Origin: an uncultured Bacteroidales bacterium
GTDB taxonomy: Bacteria > Bacteroidota > Bacteroidia > Bacteroidales > Muribaculaceae
Assembly (NCBI GenBank): GCA_900552315.1
Contig: URZM01000046.1
Span: 1-13,872, forward strand
Direction: 5' to 3'
Length of the DNA: 13,872 nt
Made by a program: the position numbers and the translations under genes. This document shows positions 5,390 through 12,948 of the stretch, in pieces (the stretch's first letter is position 1; every line of letters starts with the position of its first letter). The notes beneath the pieces were generated by a model. That model saw only the letters and a list, made by a program, of their open reading frames with translations. It made no database searches and was not told where the DNA came from.

Positions 5390-6492
5390 GGCTGTATATC
5401 TTGTTCAAGACCTCGTCGGGGTTGAACTCCCGTCCTTTCTCCAGGGCACAGGCGGCATAGCCTGCCAAGGCTTCAGGGTCCGTGGCCAGGGCATACACCT
5501 TGTCCGCAATGTCCTCCGGCTCAAAAGAGGTAAGCACCCCGGCGCCCCCGGAAAGGCGCTCCCTCACTCCCGTGACACATGTCGACACCACGGGGAGGCC
5601 CAAGCTGAGCGCCTCACACACCACCAGCGAGAATCCCTCGGCATCCGAGGTCAGCAGGAAAAGATCGGCCGCCTTCATATATGGATAAGGATTGGAGCAA
5701 AAGCCCATCAAGCGCACCCTATCCTCCAACCCCAGCGAAGCCACGTGCCTCTTCAAGCGCTCTTCCAATGGGCCGGCGCCTACAATCCAGACCTCGAAAT
5801 CGAGACCACGGTCCCGCAAGATGCGTGCCACGTCAATAAGACGGTCTTGCCGTTTCTCAGAGGCCAGCCTCCCCACGTTCACAATGGTGAACCGGCTTTT
5901 CTCAGCATCAAATTTCGCGGCATTTTCCAGAATCGCATCACGATCCACAATATTAGGAATCACGGCCAGCTTCCTCCGGTCTACATCGTATTCCTCCGCA
6001 AACGAGTTAAGCGCACCCCGGGAGACAAACAAGATGGCGTCCATGGCCGCATACATAGACCTCTCCTCCTCATGGTCGCGGAACATATAATTCGTCCAAC
6101 GGTTTGCACGCATGTCCGTATGCACCCAAGTAAGATGCCTGTCGCCCAGCTCACGCACCATCGAATGGACCTTCATGGCGGGACCTTCAAGAAAAGAGAT
6201 GACAGTGTCGAACCTGCGGCCTTTCAAAGCCTTGAGGGCAGAGCATCCTGTCCCGGGTGAAAATGAAATGGTTCCTGACCTTATGAAGCAGCGAGCGACG
6301 CTCGTAAAGCGTTATCAGCTCCAGGTCTTCAGGCAGCGAGGCCACATGTACGCCTCCGCCGTAGAGCAGCAGCACGGTGACACAATACTTGTCACGGTCG
6401 AGGCGCCGCATCAAATCGACAAAAACCTTCTCCGCACCACCGCCGGTCAGGCTCTCTTGTATGAAAAGTATCTTCTTGCGTTCCGACTCCAT
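5382..6492 (-). pseudogene. Family 4 glycosyltransferase, frameshifted
   Basis: Two frames together make one GT4 enzyme. The 5' part (from ATG 6492, MESERKKILFIQESLTGGGAEKV) carries the N-terminal Rossmann start with the GGGAEKV loop and runs to a stop at 6187. The 3' part continues in another frame (ALKALKGRRFDTVISFLEGPA) with INVGRL-like VNVGRLASEKRQD, GAGPLEERLK and the donor-binding EGFSLVVCE (EX7E) motif, ending at 5382. The composite of 1111 nt is 370 codons plus one base, as expected from a single inserted base, and about 370 residues is the usual family length. The shift lies near 6245-6262, between HFIFTR and SALKALK. There is no long homopolymer, so slippage is not obvious. It could be a real mutation or a sequencing error. 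The start follows the acyltransferase stop by 3 bp, so translation is probably coupled. Confidence 0.85.
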
Positions 6493-6495
6493 GGC

Positions 6496-7314
6496 TCACT
6501 TGTTTATAAACCAGTCATTCTCGTTGATGGGGTCCTCCACCGGGAAATCTCCCTGTGGGTACTCGCGGTAGAAGCGGTCCAGCTCATGCTCTTTGACATA
6601 ATTGTTCACCAGGCGGAATCCGCTGGCTATAACTCGGCAAGGCGACCCTCCTAAGATGCAGTCCTGTCCCAGACCAGAGAGGTCCTTGTTAAGCATGGAG
6701 CCGGAGACCACGATAGAGTAAGGTGGCACCACCGCGCCTCCGTAGACCGTGACACTGTTTGTAAGCCAGCAGTGAGGGCCTATCACTATGCGTTTGCGGA
6801 GCGGAGCCACTCTCCGCCGGTTGAGGTCGAGCATGTAATGGAGGTTGGAGTCGAGCAGCTGGCTGCGATGGCCGATGCGCACCCCCTCCCCTATCTCTAT
6901 AAGGCTGTGGCAATTGATGATGATGCCGGCTCCCAGACGAAGGTTGTCCCCTATGACGAGACGAGCGCCGTGGTCCACATATATCTTGGTATTGCTTCGC
7001 ACCAAGGCTTTCCCGCCGAACACCACGTCGCCCTGCATGGCCAGCTCCAGGCTGCTGCCGCGCTGCGAAGGAGCGAGGTCCACGACATTCAGCCGCACAA
7101 GCCCGCGCCTCACAGGGCAGGTGAAGCGCACAGTGCCCGAGAGGTCTATGAAATGCGGCCAGCCATAAGCGAAGATAGGGAAGCGCATGGCCTCCCTTAA
7201 AGGGAGCACGCGCAGGTTCACATAAAGCGTGGCCAGAGGGTTCAAGTGCGTGAAGGCGCACCAACGCTCCAAGCGCTTCAGACATTTTCCTAATATGCGG
7301 GCTATCGAGTTCAT
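6496..7314 (-). CDS. Hexapeptide-repeat acyltransferase (left-handed beta helix)
   Basis: A 272-residue protein. After an N-terminal helical region with arginines (1-60), residues about 88-230 carry imperfect hexapeptide repeats typical of the LbH fold: LVIGDNLRLGAGIIINCHSLIEIGEGVRIGHRS and RIVIGPHCWLTNSVTV, followed by VVPPYSIVVSGSMLNKDL and GGSPCRVIA. DSNLHY (155-160) supplies the likely catalytic His159, as in WcaF/Maa-type O-acetyltransferases. It probably acetylates a sugar of the repeat unit using acetyl-CoA in the cytoplasm; the position on the sugar is unknown. The C-terminal extension (235-272) is acidic and aromatic. Its start overlaps the flippase stop by 4 bp (ATGA) and its stop is 3 bp from the glycosyltransferase start, fitting one operon. 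Confidence 0.9.
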   Translation of the reverse strand: MNSIARILGKCLKRLERWCAFTHLNPLATLYVNLRVLPLREAMRFPIFAYGWPHFIDLSGTVRFTCPVRRGLVRLNVVDLAPSQRGSSLELAMQGDVVFGGKALVRSNTKIYVDHGARLVIGDNLRLGAGIIINCHSLIEIGEGVRIGHRSQLLDSNLHYMLDLNRRRVAPLRKRIVIGPHCWLTNSVTVYGGAVVPPYSIVVSGSMLNKDLSGLGQDCILGGSPCRVIASGFRLVNNYVKEHELDRFYREYPQGDFPVEDPINENDWFINK

Positions 7315-8834
7315 TTCTTGAATTTACTAAGTATGTTTTTAAACCTCCCGGCCACAGCGGTTCTCTCAGCGCGGGTGACACCAGCCGTCAGCATGAGAAG
7401 CAGGTTGACAATAAGACTTGCCGAAACAACCGCAAGCAAACCCACGAAGGAGCGGGGCACGACATGGTTGAGGGGCAACATCACCGCCATCGAAAGTCCC
7501 AACACCTTCAGCACCGGCCATCCGACCTTATGCAGATACGCGCCGAAAGTAACGGGCACATAGCGTTTCAGTTCCCGTATGGACACCAGGTAAAACGCGA
7601 ACCTGCCTGCCATGAGCAACGGGTAGACGGCAACGGGAGGCAAGCCGATTCTAAGCGCCACATAGCTCAAGGGAAAGGCCAACAGGAATAGGTTGCTGCC
7701 TATCAGCACGGTGCGACGAAGCCTGCCGGTGGCCGAAACCGCCGTATAGGTAGGGTTGTTAAGAGAGTTGACCATAGTATAGGCCAACGTCCACACCACG
7801 AAAGGTCCAGACCAATCGGGAACCTCCTTGAGCCAGATATGCAGGATGTAGTCCACACGCAGCATAACGGGGAAACATAGCAGCCACAGGAGGTAGAGGG
7901 TGAACTTGGTGCTTCCGAATATCAGGGACACGAGACTGTCGATATGGCCTGCGGCGTACCGCTTCACCAACTGCGGGCGTACGGCGGTGAAGAATTGGGT
8001 AGAGAAATTGTTTATGGCATTGTTGACGGATGTGGCCACTCCGCGCGCGGCATTGACCACCGGCCCGAAGAAGAGGTTGAGAAGCACGGTTATGCCCTGC
8101 TCGTTGACCATCCATATCACGGAACCATACATGTTCCAGCCTGTAAAGCCGAACATCTCCAGGAAGGTGGCCCTGTCCCAGTATCGGCGCGGACGGCTCT
8201 CCGGGTACCGGCGCAAGCAATACACGGCCATGATGCAGTATGGCACGAGCTGGGCCACGACCATCAGGACGGCATACGTCACCAGCTTGTGAGGCAGATA
8301 TATCACGGCGAAAGCTATGCCAAGCTTGGCCAATGCGTCCGTGACGCCGAGATAGGCATAGAGCTTCATGTTCTCGCGGGCTATAAGCACAGACTCATAG
8401 ACGGAGGCCACGAGCATCAAGGCCAGTGAGCCTACCATGGCGTACAGCACCACAAGCGCCTCAGGGCGCTTGGATTGGGGAATCACGAGTTTGTCCGTCA
8501 CAAGCCAGTCGCCCACGGCCACACCGACCACAAGCACAAGCAATGCCAGGGCTGCGAATATCTCCAGGCTCATGGAGAAGATACGCCCCACGCGCACGGA
8601 GTCACCACGCCCCATCTCGTAGTTCAGGAAACGCTGGGTGGAGACGGACAAGGCCGCAGAGAAAAAAACGAAAGAGGTAGAGACACCGGCCACAAGGTTG
8701 TAGATTCCATAATCAGTGACGCCCAGCGCCTCGATCACCACTCTGGAGGTGTAGAGGGTCACACACAGGGTGACGAGCATCCTGAGATAAAGGAAAAGGG
8801 TGTTCTTGGCTATACTGTTGCCCTGCCCGGCCAT
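7311..8834 (-). CDS. Wzx-like polysaccharide flippase (MOP superfamily)
   Basis: A 507-residue integral membrane protein with about 12-14 hydrophobic segments. The N-terminus (NSIAKNTLFLYLRMLVTLCVTLYTSRVVIEALGVTDYGIYNLV) is the hallmark of the Bacteroidales oligosaccharide flippase family. Other family-like sections are STQRFLNYEMGRGD and PVVNAARGVATSVNNAINNF. It would move undecaprenyl-linked repeat units from the cytoplasmic to the periplasmic face. The ATG at 8834 overlaps the TGA of the polymerase gene by one base (TGATG); a TTG one codon earlier is less likely. It is followed by a 4-bp overlap with the acyltransferase gene. Confidence 0.93.
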   Translation of the reverse strand: MAGQGNSIAKNTLFLYLRMLVTLCVTLYTSRVVIEALGVTDYGIYNLVAGVSTSFVFFSAALSVSTQRFLNYEMGRGDSVRVGRIFSMSLEIFAALALLVLVVGVAVGDWLVTDKLVIPQSKRPEALVVLYAMVGSLALMLVASVYESVLIARENMKLYAYLGVTDALAKLGIAFAVIYLPHKLVTYAVLMVVAQLVPYCIMAVYCLRRYPESRPRRYWDRATFLEMFGFTGWNMYGSVIWMVNEQGITVLLNLFFGPVVNAARGVATSVNNAINNFSTQFFTAVRPQLVKRYAAGHIDSLVSLIFGSTKFTLYLLWLLCFPVMLRVDYILHIWLKEVPDWSGPFVVWTLAYTMVNSLNNPTYTAVSATGRLRRTVLIGSNLFLLAFPLSYVALRIGLPPVAVYPLLMAGRFAFYLVSIRELKRYVPVTFGAYLHKVGWPVLKVLGLSMAVMLPLNHVVPRSFVGLLAVVSASLIVNLLLMLTAGVTRAERTAVAGRFKNILSKFKK

Positions 8835-10213
8835 CAAAGAGCCTCCTTTCTTGGCTTGTCGTCACAGGCCGGACGCAGGCTCCATCTTATGGGACGTGCC
8901 CCCAACAGCCTCACGGGCTGATAGGGCGGCAGGCTGTCCCAGCAACTGGAGACAAGTATCATATACAGGAAGATGATGCAAAAAGGTATGATCAGGAACG
9001 GGGTATTGTAGACCGTGAACACCAGCACGTTGATTCCCAGAAACCATTGAAGCTGCTTGTTGCGGTGCACGCGCCGCCGGAACACCTTCATGATGACGAA
9101 CCAGTAAACGAGGTAAAGGGCCACCCCGAGGAGGCCGGTCTCCAGCCAGAAGACATGGCCTTGCATCATGGTGCCTATGAGAAGCCACTGGTACTGCTTC
9201 GCGAATGGCACCTTGTCAGCGCTGTCGCCTACCTTGTACTGGCCTATGCCATAGCCGCATATCCAGGCCGGCGGATTCCTGTTCATGATGGCGGGGGTTA
9301 TGACGAGCTTAAGGCCTCGCGGGAAATCGTTGGCGTCGGTAAGGTCATTATGCTCCATGATACCCTCCACCATATTAAGGGCGGCCTCGTCTCCTATGAG
9401 GTATTGCGCGGCCGTGGCAGAGTCGTAGATGTAGCTCCTGCCGCCCACCACACTTATGTACAGATACACGGAGCCGGCCATAACGATCACCATGAGCGGT
9501 GAAAGCCATACCAGCCGCTTGATGAACTTGCGGTCCATCGGTATCAGGAAAAAGAAATACATGAGCATGAAGACCAACGACACTTTCGTCTCATTCAGGA
9601 AAGAGGGCAACAGCAAAAAAAGCAATTCCCAGTTGGAGAGCAGGTTATGGACATAATTCTTGGTCTGGTCCCACCTGCGCAGCATCAGATAGAACGAGCA
9701 CAGATAAATGAGGTTGGAAATGGCGCCGCTCATCATATATCCGAGCGAGCCGCCGACAAGATCCAAATCGGCATATCGTGAAAACTGCCAGAGGATACAG
9801 GGGACCTGAAGCCAGAGGAAGCGGTAAATGTTGCGTTCCATACGTGCTATGAACCAGCCTCGCATCTGCCGGTCGGCCAGCAGGTAGCGGAGTATGGGCA
9901 ATATGAACAGGAAGCCCACGTAGAGGCGCAGTCCGTCTATCCATACCAAAAAGCTCTGGTGGTTGACCCAAACCGTGCTCACAAGCGTGAGGGCGCAAAA
10001 CACCGCAATGATAATTATGTCGACCCGCGAACGCAGTGTCCACAGCCCCAACAATATAATCATGCCTTGAGCAAGCACGCGCACGCCCTGCTCCACGGCA
10101 GGCACCTCGCGCCCTGCCACCTCCTGCGTGACGAAATTGTAGGTGGCGAGCACCCAAAACATCACGAACAGAATGTTGCATATCAGCTGATACTTGGTGG
10201 TGACCAGTCTCAT
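8834..10213 (-). CDS. Wzy-like polysaccharide polymerase / O-antigen ligase family
   Basis: A 459-residue protein with about 10-12 membrane segments from the N-terminus (YQLICNILFVMFWVLATYNF) to near residue 420. A large non-membrane loop in the middle to late part contains SATAAQYLIGDEAALNM and WICGYGIGQYKVGDSA, in the place of the periplasmic loop of O-antigen polymerases and ligases. The tail (about 35 residues, ending RPACDDKPRKEAL) is soluble. It would link flipped repeat units into a chain. Sequence alone cannot separate polymerase from ligase; the position next to Wzz and Wzx favours polymerase. The gene starts 28 bp after the chain-length gene and overlaps the flippase start by one base. 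Confidence 0.82.
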   Translation of the reverse strand: MRLVTTKYQLICNILFVMFWVLATYNFVTQEVAGREVPAVEQGVRVLAQGMIILLGLWTLRSRVDIIIIAVFCALTLVSTVWVNHQSFLVWIDGLRLYVGFLFILPILRYLLADRQMRGWFIARMERNIYRFLWLQVPCILWQFSRYADLDLVGGSLGYMMSGAISNLIYLCSFYLMLRRWDQTKNYVHNLLSNWELLFLLLPSFLNETKVSLVFMLMYFFFLIPMDRKFIKRLVWLSPLMVIVMAGSVYLYISVVGGRSYIYDSATAAQYLIGDEAALNMVEGIMEHNDLTDANDFPRGLKLVITPAIMNRNPPAWICGYGIGQYKVGDSADKVPFAKQYQWLLIGTMMQGHVFWLETGLLGVALYLVYWFVIMKVFRRRVHRNKQLQWFLGINVLVFTVYNTPFLIIPFCIIFLYMILVSSCWDSLPPYQPVRLLGARPIRWSLRPACDDKPRKEAL

Positions 10214-10241
10214 GGGCAGATGGAGGTTTGGCGATATGGCC

Positions 10242-11858
10242 TCACTTTTTGCGGCGGCGCATCTGGAGAATCATGATCGGCATACCGAAACCGAACAGCA
10301 GGGCTACGGCATAAATCAACATCGGCTTCGGGGACACAGGTTTCTGGTTCATGTAGGCACGGTCAATAATCTTGCCCACGGGCTGACTCTGGGAGAGCGC
10401 TATCTGCGTCTCCTCGCGCTTCTGGAGCAGGAAACCGTAGATGGCGTTCTGCACCTCGCGGTCGCGATACAGGGTTATCAGCTCGTGCTCCATGCCGGGA
10501 ATCTCGCTCATACGCTGGTTCCCTTTGCTCTGCTCGGCCTGCAAGGTCTTGTAGTTGATGCGCGCGCTCTGTAGCTCGCGGCCCACCGAGGACAGTATGT
10601 TGGAGCGCATGGCATCTATCTGCTCGTCGAGCTTCGTGAGGACCGTGTTGCCGCTCTTGGCCGAGGAGGCCAGGGTCATGCGCTGCATGATGAGGTCGTT
10701 GTACGCCTCTATGAGCTTGAGGTATCCCTCACCCAGGCCGAGGGAACCTCCCCCGGAGAAGGGAATCATGGAGTATTTGGTCTCAGGCGAGGAGAGCATC
10801 TGCTGTATCATCTCCATCACCTGTATGCCGCTCTGCAGCTCCACGGTGCTCTGGTCCATGGCCCCCTTTCGGGTGAAGATGTACTCGGCCTCGGCGTCGG
10901 CGCTCACCACCTTATGGTCTTTCTTGAACTGTTCTATCTTGGACTCCGACTCCTCCAGTTCATGGTAGAGGGAGAGCAGGCGGTTGTCGATGAAATCGAG
11001 CAATCCCTGGTTATATGCAGTACGGTCGGACTCCCTTCCCTCGTTGTACAGGTCCATGAGCGTGTTCACGATGTCGAGACCTCGCTCAGGCACCACATCC
11101 TCCATGCCCACCACGAGCGCATCGGCCTTGTTGGACACATAGTCCACGCCCAGATGTTCCTGTAGCCAGTCCACCGCGTCGGCATTGGTCATGTACACCG
11201 CCGACACGTTCAGGTCACCGCTCTTCGGGAAAAAGTCGGTGGCCGCGATACGGAATGTGCCCACAGGGGTCTTGGCGTCGTAAGGGAGCTGCTTCACCTC
11301 GGTGTCGAGCACATCGGTCTTGTGTTGCTTGACCGTAAGCCTCCACGGTCCCTTGACCGGGCCCTCCATCCTGAACAGGGTGCTGGTACCCAATGTATCG
11401 ACTATCTGTTCAGGTATCGTTATCTTCACAGGCTCGTCCTTGTAATAGTTCGCGCGCCTTTTCCAGAAGCCATTGTCCTGCCAATAAGAGGTGTTGAGGT
11501 CAAGCGCCTTGACAACCTTGAGCAGCATGGTGTGCGACATCATCTTCATCTGCTCGTTCTCCGGGTTTGCGCCGGTGGTGGAGCCGAATCCCATGGAGTT
11601 CATCAGAGCGGACATGGCTCCGGACTGGCCCATGCCCCCGTCTTCCTGCTGGTTCACCATAATCATGCCCTGCATCAGGTAGACCGGGCTCTTCTTCTTG
11701 ACATAGAAAACGGCAGCGCCCACGCAAAGGGCCAGCGATATGACGAACCACCACCAGTGGCGCAGATAGTTGCGCAACATAGAACCGAAATCTATGACAT
11801 CCTTACGAGGCTCCGCCACGGGAAGATTAACGGGTTCCGGGCTTGTGTTGTTATCCAT
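10242..11858 (-). CDS. Wzz/GumC-like chain-length determinant without kinase domain
   Basis: A 538-residue inner-membrane co-polymerase. It has a cytoplasmic start with VIDFGSMLRNYLRHWWWF, membrane segment 1 at about 34-53, and a long periplasmic part including a Met/Gly-rich section (GMGQSGAMSALMNSMGFG, near 75-92) and a helical coiled-coil part at about 290-470 (LYHELEESESKIEQFKKD). The Pro-containing Wzz motif KPVSPKP precedes membrane segment 2 (about 512-533), and the protein ends QMRRRKK. It lacks the C-terminal tyrosine autokinase with Walker motifs found in Wzc, so it is of the Wzz/GumC type; a separate kinase is not in this window. It works with the export lipoprotein gene 15 bp upstream to set chain length and connect to the outer-membrane channel. 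Confidence 0.93.
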   Translation of the reverse strand: MDNNTSPEPVNLPVAEPRKDVIDFGSMLRNYLRHWWWFVISLALCVGAAVFYVKKKSPVYLMQGMIMVNQQEDGGMGQSGAMSALMNSMGFGSTTGANPENEQMKMMSHTMLLKVVKALDLNTSYWQDNGFWKRRANYYKDEPVKITIPEQIVDTLGTSTLFRMEGPVKGPWRLTVKQHKTDVLDTEVKQLPYDAKTPVGTFRIAATDFFPKSGDLNVSAVYMTNADAVDWLQEHLGVDYVSNKADALVVGMEDVVPERGLDIVNTLMDLYNEGRESDRTAYNQGLLDFIDNRLLSLYHELEESESKIEQFKKDHKVVSADAEAEYIFTRKGAMDQSTVELQSGIQVMEMIQQMLSSPETKYSMIPFSGGGSLGLGEGYLKLIEAYNDLIMQRMTLASSAKSGNTVLTKLDEQIDAMRSNILSSVGRELQSARINYKTLQAEQSKGNQRMSEIPGMEHELITLYRDREVQNAIYGFLLQKREETQIALSQSQPVGKIIDRAYMNQKPVSPKPMLIYAVALLFGFGMPIMILQMRRRKK

Positions 11859-11873
11859 TTCGAGGTAGGTGTA

Positions 11874-12692
11874 TTAGTTTTTGACTGCAAGGGCTATGAT
11901 GAGCGAGGCTATGACGCTGCAGCCGCTCACTATGGCGCTGACCACGCTTATCTTGTATGCGTTGTTCTGGTTGTATTCGGCCTGTCCGCGGCGCGCCTCC
12001 GTAGGCTCCACGTAGATGGCGTCGTTCTGTTGAAGATAATAGTACGGGCTCTCGAAGAGCTTCGCGTCATTGAGGTCCACACGGTGATACGTTATCTTGC
12101 CGTTCTCCTCACGCACGAGAGTCACGTTGTCCCTGCGACCGAATATGGTCAGGTCGCCGGCCTGTGCCAAAGCGTCCAGGATGCTGAACCTCTCGGTGGG
12201 GATATGCACCAGTCCCGGCTTGGCCACCTCGCCGAGCACGTTTACCTTGAAATTATACAGCTCCACGCGCACGTAGGGAGCCTCCACATCCTCGGCTATA
12301 CGGCGCGTAAGCTCGTCGGCAAGCTGCGCGGTGGTCAATCCGGCCGCGTGTATGGTACCGAGCTTGGGGAACTTGATATTTCCTTCGCGATCCACTATAT
12401 ATGTCTGTATCTGCGTCATGGCGGATATGCTCCTTTCCCTTACGGTCTCGGAGGTGTTGCGCCCTGTGGCCGGATTCACGGCAGGCAGATTGTAGATGGC
12501 GGTGGCCTCAGGCACCTCCGAGGTGACGGTGATGGCCAGCTCGTCGTCCGGGGCGATCTTCAGTTTCCAGTCCGTGTCTGCCACCACTTGCTCCAGCGTG
12601 GGAGTGTTGGTGGAGAAATAGGCCAGATTCTCATGTGACTTGCAGCTGCACAGCAATGCCAGCAGCGGCAGGATGTAGAACAATTTCCTCAT
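11874..12692 (-). CDS. Wza/BexD-like polysaccharide export lipoprotein
   Basis: A 272-residue outer-membrane export protein. The signal peptide MRKLFYILPLLALLCSC has lipobox L-C-S-C with Cys17. Residues about 44-146 form the polysaccharide export domain (KIAPDDELAITV, then YIVDREGNIKFPKLGTIHAAGLT). An SLBB domain follows (KVNVLGEVAKPGLVHIPTERFSILDALAQAGDL, 149-181), with the NDAIYVEP close at 223-230. A C-terminal hydrophobic helix (about 247-270) ends AVKN, in the place of the amphipathic barrel helix of Wza. It is the first gene of the polysaccharide operon. No UpxY-type antiterminator precedes it. The promoter cannot be fixed: on the minus strand TAATCTGG (12754-12747) with a TTTG 22 bp upstream is only a weak match, and the upstream region is cut by the composition break. 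Confidence 0.94.
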   Translation of the reverse strand: MRKLFYILPLLALLCSCKSHENLAYFSTNTPTLEQVVADTDWKLKIAPDDELAITVTSEVPEATAIYNLPAVNPATGRNTSETVRERSISAMTQIQTYIVDREGNIKFPKLGTIHAAGLTTAQLADELTRRIAEDVEAPYVRVELYNFKVNVLGEVAKPGLVHIPTERFSILDALAQAGDLTIFGRRDNVTLVREENGKITYHRVDLNDAKLFESPYYYLQQNDAIYVEPTEARRGQAEYNQNNAYKISVVSAIVSGCSVIASLIIALAVKN

Positions 12693-12858
12693 ACAGATAT
12701 ACGGGGCGCAGGTTGGTGCGTCCTTTTAGCTTAACGCGCTGTCTCTCCAGATTATTGTGCATGTCGCCACAGGCAGCAAACCGGGCATGCGCCCGCTTGT
12801 CTACAAGCATTTGATTATCAGTATTTTATGATTTTTTACATATTTTTTCACAGAAAAT

Positions 12859-12888
12859 GTGGCATTTCCATAAAAAATTCGATATAAT
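12859..12888 (+). promoter_or_regulatory. Sigma-A-type promoter for the LacI-fold gene
   Basis: A perfect -10 box TATAAT lies at 12883-12888. With an 18-bp spacer the -35 would be GTGGCA (12859-12864), matching TTGACA at four of six bases. This layout is typical of Firmicutes and unlike the promoters of the Bacteroidales part. The -35 is weak, so activation or an alternative start is possible. Confidence 0.5.
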
Positions 12889-12889
12889 A

Positions 12890-12925
12890 TTCACAATGTT
12901 TATAGTTTTTCACAACATTGTGAAA
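12890..12925 (+). promoter_or_regulatory. Operator-like palindromes just downstream of the -10 box
   Basis: TTTCACAA (12908-12915) and TTGTGAAA (12918-12925) form a perfect palindrome with a 2-bp centre. The second arm also pairs with TTCACAATGTT (12890-12900), giving an 11-bp perfect inverted repeat with a 13-nt loop at 12890-12924. The half-site TTCACAA thus occurs twice directly and once inverted. The position over the likely start point and leader suits repressor binding. It is not followed by a U-run, so it is not a terminator. The arms face the opposite way to a CRP or Rex site. Confidence 0.5.
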
Positions 12926-12935
12926 TCTGTTATTC

Positions 12936-12940
12936 GGGAG
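12936..12940 (+). promoter_or_regulatory. Shine-Dalgarno GGGAG
   Basis: GGGAG lies 8 bases before the ATG at 12949. It fixes the start of the LacI-fold gene, and contrasts with the Bacteroidales genes of this window, which lack such a site at proper spacing. Confidence 0.75.
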
Positions 12941-12948
12941 ATTTTTGC

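Larger units (their letters stand above)
12693..12948. other. Gene-free junction between two DNAs of different character
   Basis: This 256-bp stretch lies between two divergent genes. Up to about 12,810 it is GC-rich and holds small palindromes: 12783-12786/12791-12794 (4-nt loop) and 12795-12800/12803-12808 (2-nt loop). From about 12,811 it turns strongly AT-rich and carries Firmicutes-type signals. I see no transposase, insertion-sequence end, tRNA or direct repeat that would explain the change. The break point cannot be placed exactly; 12,750-12,880 is my range. Confidence 0.6.

Noticed and set aside
11322..12638. Long open plus-strand frame (438 codons) opposite the export and chain-length genes
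   Set aside because: It is a shadow of two well-supported minus-strand genes in GC-rich DNA. It spans their intergenic gap, has a His/Arg/Val-rich composition typical of antisense frames, and shows no domain.
12890..12925. CRP- or Rex-type operator
   Set aside because: Those sites have TGTGA or TTGTGAA first and TCACA or TTCACAA second; here the half-sites face the other way.
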